In this document: positions 58,060-64,000 of the stretch, piece by piece
Position numbering within the stretch: position 1 is the first letter of the stretch
Layout of the letters: the number at the start of each line of letters is the position of its first letter
NCBI GenBank assembly: GCA_030272155.1
Contig: CP126202.1
Location: forward strand, 1,984,001 to 2,048,000
DNA from: Tetradesmus obliquus
Lineage: Eukaryota; Chlorophyta; Chlorophyceae; Sphaeropleales; Scenedesmaceae
Length of the DNA stretch: 64,000 nucleotides
Reading direction: 5' to 3'
Made by a program: the position numbers and the translations under genes
The notes under the pieces: generated by a model
Told to the model about the DNA's origin: nothing
What the model saw: only the letters and a program-made list of their open reading frames with translations
The model's database searches: none

Positions 58060-61000
58060 CTCCCAGACATCACCGCCAAGAACACCAGCCAGTACATCTT
58101 TGCCAGCCTCTTCGGCACCACTGCCGGCGTGTCCATCTGCGCCTACATTGGGCAGTCAGCCCCCTTGGCCCTGCTGTGCTTCAGTGGGCTGGCGTGGACT
58201 GCCATCTACAGCGCGTACAGGACAGTCAAAGCTATCCCGCTGCCGACCCTCAACTCGACGCGCCTGCAGCTGCTTGCGGCAAGGTGAGGGTTATGATCAG
58301 GTTTTTATGAGGGTTTATGACGGGACTGGGGTTTTGGGTGGGGTGCTGGCCCTGCTGTGCTTCAGTGGGCTGGCATGGACATCAATCTACAGCGCGTACA
58401 TGACAGTGAAAGCTATCCCGCTGCCGACGCTGAACTCCACACGCCTGCAGCTGCTGGAGGCGAGGTGAGAGCCAGAGACTCATCTCCTTGGAGACTGAGT
58501 TGCTGTGATGGCATGGTCTGTATTGCCCTGGCTGACTGCTGATTAGCAGAAAACATGCTTGAGGCATACCAGCCTCTGGGTGCTGGGATGCCAGAGCTGT
58601 ACGTAGACCGCCTTCTTGACACCTAAACCCCAACTAGTCAGCGCTGAACCCTGCTTCATGTTCTCCTCGCTTCAGGTATTTCAAGTGCATCCGCACCAGC
58701 AGCACGGGCCTGGTGGGGTTCAGCACCTTGATGAGCCACCAGCAACCCCCAAACCCAAACCCATTCATTCCTTACTAAACCCTGTCGACTCTTCTCTTAT
58801 TTTTCAAGTACCTCAAGTGCATCCGCACCAGCAGCACGGGCCTCGTGGGGTTCAGCAGTGGCAGCTACATGAGCTACCAGCAGCCCTAAAGCATCAAAGC
58901 CACTACTCAAACCGTAAAGGATGCTGCACCTTCTTATCGCTCCAGGTGCCTCAAGTGCATTCGTACCAGCAGCACGGGCTTGGTAGGGTTCAGCAGTGGC
59001 AGCTACATGAGCTAACAGCAACCAAGGACCCCAAACCCCATTGCTCACACTTTAAAACACGTTACTGCTTCTTCTTTCTTTTCCTCAGGTACCTCAAGTG
59101 CATTCGCACCAGCAGCACAGGCCTCGTAGGGTTCAGCAGTGGCAGCTACATGAGCTACCAGCAGCCGCCCGGCTACGTGTCATACCAGCAAGAGTACGAG
59201 GTCCCAGAAGATGAGGACGACACCTGCGAGCTGGAGCTGCCCAGCCCGCTGGACCTGGCACACCAGGTGAGGTTTCAAGATGTAGGGTTTTATTGGATAT
59301 GGTTTTAGAGTTTTGGATCAGGGTGTAGGGTTTAGGTAGGTTGAGCCACCAGCACGACAGAATGAGGTGCCTGAGAATGAGGATGACACCTGTGAGCTGG
59401 AGCTGCCTAGCCCACTGGACCTCGCGCACCAGGTGGGGTTTAAAGGTGTATATGGATGTAACATTATGGTTTAGGAGCAGGACGTGGGGTCCCGGTGCGT
59501 TGAGCCACTGGAAGGACTGTGCTAGGTCCAGCAGGGTTGAGGGTCAGGGTGTATGGGTCGAGGTGGCTTGAGCACCAGCAAGACAGAATGAAGTCCCAGA
59601 AGATGCGGATGACACCTGTGAGCTGGAGCTGCCCAGCTCACTGGGCCTGGCACACCAGGTGGGGTTTAGTGTCCGGGTGTCGGGCTTAGGTGCTTGTGCA
59701 GGGGTGCTTGCGCAGGGGTGCAGCTCGAATTGCTGCGCTAGACAGAGGTGCAGGGAGCACACAACTGTGCCTGCGTGATCAGCCCACTTGGAGCGCCAGG
59801 AGCCTTCGGGCAGGGGGGCTTCTGGTCTAGCATTGCTTGTAAGTGCGCAGTTGTGCATATGCCATGCCTAAAACTTCATTTTACACCCTTATGCAGGGAG
59901 GGCCACTGTGTGGGGTGCCAGCAGGATCACATGACCTGCCTAATCACCCCGCATGCCACCACCCTGGGGAGAGTTGAGTTGGGTACAGTTCAACAAAATC
60001 GACATCAAGAATACTAGCAGCCCCTTTTCGAAGCCTTGATGAATGAACCCTGATTGAACCCTTACTTGCTGAACCCTGTGCTGACGTGGCTGCAAAACCC
60101 TTGTGGCATTGCAGGACCCTCCGCTGCCGTGGGTGACTGCTGACAGGCGCATCCTCAACCCAGCCATACACGTCGGCACACAACTGGACAAGCTGGTGCA
60201 GGGTGAGTGGCTGCCCTGTGTCATGTCCTGTTACATGTCCTGTTACATGCCATGTTACATGCATTTTCAACCTCAGAATAACAGTGTCATGTGTTCATGT
60301 GTTTATGTGTTGAATCTCCCACACTGCATATCGGCACACAGCTGGACAAGCTGGTGCAGGGTGAGTGGCTGCTCCATTACATGTCTTGTTACATGCCATG
60401 TTACATGCCATGTTACATGCCTGTTATATGCGTAAATCAGATTCAGAAAGATAGTGCTGCTTGTGTGATTCATATGTGAGTTCTGGCAGGTTCATTTCAA
60501 TGCGTATTTGTGTGCTTCTTGTGTTTCCTTGCTCCTGCTTCATCGTGGTACAGTCCGGACCTGGTGCTACGGCAGCTTGCAGAGAAGTGACAACACTGCT
60601 CAAACCTTCATCTGCTGCTGCTGCTGCTGCTGCTGCCGCTGCTTCTTTTCTCGCACACAGGCCAGCCGGCGCTGCTGGTGGTGCTGCTGGCCACGTTCCG
60701 CTTCCAGCGCTACCTGCTGGTGCCAGAGGCCAGTGCCATCCACATGGTGCTGCATGCTGAAGCAGCACCGCGCGACATGGTGCAGGCCTACCTGCAGGTG
60801 AGTAAGCTGAACCCAGGGTCTAGTGCCATAGGGTTGGGACGCGCAGGGTTCAGCACCACATGGTATTTCATCTCAAGATTTAGTGCCACATGGAATAGTA
60901 CTACGGGGTTCAACGCTACCTGCCGGTGCCAGAGGCCAGTGCCATCCACATGGTGCTGCACGCTGAAGCAGCGCCCCGGGACATGGTGCAGGCATACCTG

Positions 61001-62527
61001 CAGGTGAGCAGCTGGTCCCGGGGTTTACTGTCACAGGGTTGTGTTCCACATGGTTGAGTGCTGTATGGTTAGTGGCACAAGGTTGAGCGCCCACAGGGTT
61101 CAGCGCTACCTGCCGGTGCCAGAGGCCAGTGCCATCCACATGGTGCTGCACGCTGAAGCGGCCCCGCGTGACATGGTGCAGGCATACCTGCAGGTGAGGG
61201 ACCGACCCGAGGTTGTGGTACCACAGGGTTTGATGCCACAGGATTTACTGCCGCAGGGCATTAGAGCCACATCGTTGGTTGTCACAGGGGTTGAGCGCCA
61301 CCTGCTGGTGCCCAAAGCTATTGCCATCCACATGGTGCTGCATGCGGAGGCAGCCCCGCGTGACATGGTGCAGGCCTACCTGCAGGTGAGCAGCTGAACT
61401 CAGGTCTTAGCACCACAGGGTTGAGTTTCACAGGGTTTGGTGCCACCGGGTTTAGTGCCACAGAGATAAGTTTAACAGGGTTGAGTGTCACAGGGTTCAG
61501 CGCTACCTGCTGGTGCTCAAAGCTAGTGCCATCCACATGGTGCTGCATGCAGAGGCAGCGCCCCGGGGCATGGTGCAGGCCTACCTGCAGGTGAGCTGCC
61601 GTACTTACTGTTTGGGGGGCACATGATGTAAGGCCGCATGGTTCAGCACCGCAGGGTTTAGCACCACATAATTTAGGGCCACAGGGTTTAGTGATGTGGC
61701 ACAGGGTTCATTGCTGTGTGGTTCATCGCAACCTGCTGGTGCCCGAGGCCAGTGCCATCCACATGGTGCTGCATGCTGAAGCAGCCCCCAGGGACATGGT
61801 GCAGGCCTACCTGCAGGTGAGCAACCTACCCGAGGTTGTGGGACCACAGGGTTTGATGCCACAGGAGTTAGTGCCGCAGGGCATTAGAGCCACATCGTTG
61901 GTTGTCACAGGGTTGAGCGTTACCTGCTGGTGCCCAAAGCTATTGCCATCCACATGGTGCTGCACGCGGAGGCAGCGCCAAGGGACATGGTGCAGGCATA
62001 CCTGCAGGTGAGCAGCTGAATGCTTCTGCTGCTGCTGCACAGGTGTGCTTCCTGCGCAAGTCCATCAAGGCCGGCGTGCATATGTCACCTGTTTCAACCT
62101 GTTGTGCCACTGCAACCACCCCTGCCCCGCTTCATTGCTCCTGCTGCTGCTGCTGCTGCTGTAGGCGTGCATCCTGCGCAAGTGCATCAAGGCGGGCGTG
62201 CAGCTGAGCCACGACAACGTGCACGAGCTGCGCATCATCCTGCACGACACGCTGCTGGCTGCAGAGGCGCTGACACCACCCTTCATGCGGGCCCTGGCGC
62301 GCCAGGTGCGACGTTGTGTCGGGGTGGAGCATTTTGGGAATGTTGGTTCGGATTACTGCAACACTTAGCATGTGTATGTGGAGTGACTGTGAGGCAACAC
62401 TATGCCTGGTCTGCTTGCTCATGCGCTGCTGCTGCTGCTGCTGATGCTGATGCTGCTGCTGCTGCTGCAGGGCTGGCAGACAGAGAAGATTGTGGTGGAG
62501 GCACACAGGAGGCGCGCACGCTGGTGA
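54133..62527 (+). CDS. RUS family protein (DUF647, root UV-B sensitive)
   Basis: Exons 54133-54847, 55600-55806, 56088-56354, 57229-57375, 58067-58283, 59089-59266, 60115-60202, 60661-60797, 62165-62305 and 62471-62527 agree in phase and give 717 residues. Residues ~1-238 start MMLRLALCGLQKSY, a possible organellar targeting segment, then a long Ser/Gly-rich stretch. The DUF647 core is clear: TLQATFLPAGYPTSVG, SNYLSYTLWQAV, GAGAIPTAGALNWVLKDGLG, LEIATILAPSSFLILGSTAN, NNIADITAKNTSQYIFASLF, and YRTVKAIPLPTLN. Several hydrophobic helices suggest a membrane protein. Plant RUS1/RUS2 act in early seedling light and vitamin B6-linked signalling; some members are chloroplast proteins. Exon 3 has a GC donor (ACAG|GCGGGT) in this model. 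The tail is basic. Confidence 0.88.
54825..55125 (+). repeat. Donor-side fragment of RUS exon 1
   Basis: The exon 1 end and intron start (GTGACTCTCCAGGTGAGATG, then CCAGCACAGTTTGAACTGTG) recur at ~55068-55120 with few changes, including the donor. Confidence 0.85.
56419..56535 (+). repeat. Donor-side fragment of RUS exon 3
   Basis: A ~110-base copy of the exon 3 end (GQLGTLLFGKAIAHNFDIHS block) follows the complete exon. This copy has a canonical donor (ACCG|GTGCGT) where the complete exon has GC. Confidence 0.9.
56577..57228 (+). repeat. Acceptor-side fragments of RUS exon 4
   Basis: Five partial copies of the exon 4 start (LEIATILAPSSFLILGSTAN block) begin near 56577, 56681, 56843, 56974 and 57090, before the complete exon at 57229. 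Most are followed by (CTG)n and preceded by CCGCAG, CCTCAG or ATCAG acceptors. Confidence 0.9.
57478..58468 (+). repeat. Fragments of both edges of RUS exon 5
   Basis: Five acceptor-side copies (ITAKNTSQYIF.SLFGTT block, each followed by (CTG)n) start near 57478, 57588, 57734, 57857 and 57957, upstream of the complete exon at 58067. One donor-side copy (LLCFSGLAWTSIYSAYMTVK block with AG|GTGAG) lies at ~58344-58468, downstream. Confidence 0.92.
58676..59665 (+). repeat. Fragments of both edges of RUS exon 6
   Basis: Three acceptor-side copies (YLKCIRTSSTGLVGFSSGSY block) start near 58677, 58809 and 58946, upstream of the complete exon at 59089; two hit in-frame stops soon after. Two donor-side copies (DDTCELELPSPLDLAHQ block with CAG|GTGGGG) end near 59432 and 59660, downstream. 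Confidence 0.92.
60320..60362 (+). repeat. Donor-side fragment of RUS exon 7
   Basis: The exon 7 end (GTQLDKLVQ block and GTGAGTGG donor) recurs about 120 bases downstream of the complete exon. Confidence 0.85.
60900..62010 (+). repeat. Six donor-side fragments of RUS exon 8
   Basis: Copies of the exon 8 end (VPEASAIHMVLHAEAAPRDM block, then QAYLQ and CTGCAG|GTGAG) end near 61001, 61193, 61386, 61592, 61816 and 62008, all downstream of the complete exon that ends at 60797. The intron-derived parts between them repeat CACAGGGTTTAGTGCCACAG-like text. Copies are 85-100% alike by eye. Confidence 0.93.
62041..62085 (+). repeat. Acceptor-side fragment of RUS exon 9
   Basis: CACAGGTGTGCTTCCTGCGC followed by AAGTCCATCAAGGCCGGCGT copies the exon 9 start, ahead of the complete exon at 62165. 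Confidence 0.85.
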
Positions 62528-64000
62528 CCTGCTGTGAAGCTGCAGCCAGCAGCAGCAGCGGCGGCTGGCAGCAGCAGCAGCAGCAGCAAGGGCGGTGCAT
62601 GTGTGTGACCGGCAGCCTGCGTCAGCTTAATGGTGAATCTGCAATATGCCCGGCGGCTGTGGATGGAAGATAATTAGCATTGCAGCTGTTGCGCTTTAGG
62701 GCTGATAGGCGCTTAAGGGTTCAGGCTTAGGGCTTGCCGTGTCAGGGGGCTACTGCTGCCTGCAGCGGATTGTACAATATGTGCGCTCCTGCGTACCACC
62801 AGTGGGTTTTGGGGATTGAAGGGTTTTGGGTATCGAAGGGTTTTGAGTTTGACGGGTTTTGAAGCGCGGCCTCGCTTCTGCAGGCTGTTTGTTGTATTTT
62901 GAAGTTGCGGAGCGATGGGCACGATTGGCGGCTGACACCAACCGACTGTGTGCGCGCATCTAACATTGCTGGTGCTGACAAGTGATTTCATGGTGTCATG
63001 GTTGTGCTGGCCATACCAGACCGATGCCTGCATACAGTCACCACTCGATCAACATAGCAGTGTAGTTTGTAGCTGTGTTTCATGCATGCCGTATGGCCCC
63101 GCCATTCAAACTGCGGGCTGTGGCGTGCCAGGCGTTTTGGTGCTGTATTGTACTTATACATGCTTGCCAGCATGATTGTCGCTTCCTTTGGGTGCGGAAA
63201 GAAGGCACACATCTTGCACAGCGCGTTCCCCTTGGAAGTGGCACGGCATGTGTATATTTTTGCCGCATGGTGGGCCACCAGTGGTTTGACGGCCAGTTAC
63301 TGAGTGCTGCCAGGTCGTCCGCCACTGGTGATTTTGTACAGTTCAAAGCCTCCCTGCAACACTGGACGTTTCTTTGCCGAGTATTGCTGAACACCACAGC
63401 GAGTGCTACAGGTTGGGACGTGCAGCACAGCGCATGTGATCATCTGGGCTGTCATTAAGCAGCAAGGTGACTGCAGGACTGCAAAATATACTGCCGCTGG
63501 CAGCAGCTACAGGCCCTTGCCAACCCGGGTGCCTTTCAGCCCAAAGTGCTGCAGTGACGGTTTACAGTGTTGTAAGCTGTTGCGGAGCTGGCTGCGATAA
63601 GCAGGGTCAGCGTACTGACCCATCCTGCTGCAGTGCTAGGGCTGTTAGTCTGGTTGGCCCTCTGACAGGGTTGTGTGTGGCGTGGCAGATGCCGGCCTCT
63701 CTTAATTTCAATATTCAGCTCGCTTGATGGTATATTGATTTCGTTGATCGCGGTGCTGTGCCAATCGTCAAGTTGCAGACGGTGCATCAGCAGCAGGGGC
63801 TCCGGAAGGAAAAGGAGCAGCTGCAGCATAGCAACAAAACACATCCTGCAGGTTTTGGTGACGCTTCTGCTGGGGTATACAGGTGCGCGGAGTTTGCACA
63901 CCCGTCTGATCTGATGTGCACGCGTGGGGACGCCAATCGGCTCAGCACCAAGCAACATTGTGCAAATTACACGTGTTCGAAAGCGACCAGAGCCTTATTG
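62528..64000. other. RUS 3' flank and right-end region
   Basis: No gene is supported. At 62795-62865 there are degenerate GGGTTTTG repeats. A poorly supported open frame at ~63075-63458 has no recognised domain. Confidence 0.4.

Noticed and set aside
60661-62010. Exon 8 copies as a true tandem-repeat protein domain
   Set aside because: Intervening sequence has stops and non-coding text. Each copy ends with a donor, but the copies have no clear acceptor, so they cannot be joined as exons in series.
62795-62865. GGGTTTTG repeats as a telomere end
   Set aside because: Units are degenerate, few, and followed by more than 1 kb of unique sequence.

Overview
The window is nuclear DNA from a eukaryote, most likely a chlorophycean green alga. 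The evidence is GT-AG introns with CAG|GTGAG donors, very dense CAG/CTG triplet repeats that encode poly-Gln, poly-Ala and poly-Ser, an organellar RNA-binding gene of the OPR/RAP type, and plant-lineage families (RUS/DUF647, an NB-ARC-LRR gene). Genus is not determinable from what I see; a Scenedesmus- or Haematococcus-like alga is only a guess.

Layout, left to right. 130-11890 (-): a RAP-domain organellar RNA-binding protein with a huge Gln-rich exon, truncated by the left edge. 14943-16517 (+): LSM6. 18731-21884 (+): a polytopic membrane protein with a tRNA-Glu(CUC) gene (20817-20889) inside its second intron. 25784-30392 (-): an NB-ARC-LRR (NLR) gene whose product starts with an acylation motif. 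31521-40637 (-): an 1837-residue protein with four BRCT domains. 40859-42249 (+): an unrecognised coiled-coil protein, divergent from the BRCT gene. 42971-46982 (+): gamma-SNAP. 47906-49314 (+): a small four-cysteine membrane protein with a likely transit peptide. 51839-53440 (-): a SixA-like phosphohistidine phosphatase. 54133-62527 (+): a RUS-family (DUF647) protein. The joins were made by hand; in every multi-exon model the intron phases agree across all junctions and the summed exon length is a multiple of three.

The most striking property is shared by almost all the genes. Segments that span exon-intron junctions have been tandemly duplicated in place, often three to nine times. Donor-side fragments (exon 3' end plus donor) always lie downstream of the complete exon. 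Acceptor-side fragments (acceptor plus exon 5' end) always lie upstream of it. Stop-codon fragments lie downstream of the real stop. All fragments therefore fall in introns or 3' flanks, and an intact message is recovered by pairing the first donor with the last acceptor. I used this rule to solve the gene models, including the difficult membrane-protein gene. A second pattern goes with it: (CTG)n tracts sit on the sense strand just before acceptors, whereas exons carry (CAG)n in the sense strand.

The genes are unrelated housekeeping or lineage-specific genes and do not form a pathway. Long gene-free stretches are 11.9-14.9, 16.5-18.7, 21.9-25.8, 49.3-51.8 and 62.5-64 kb.
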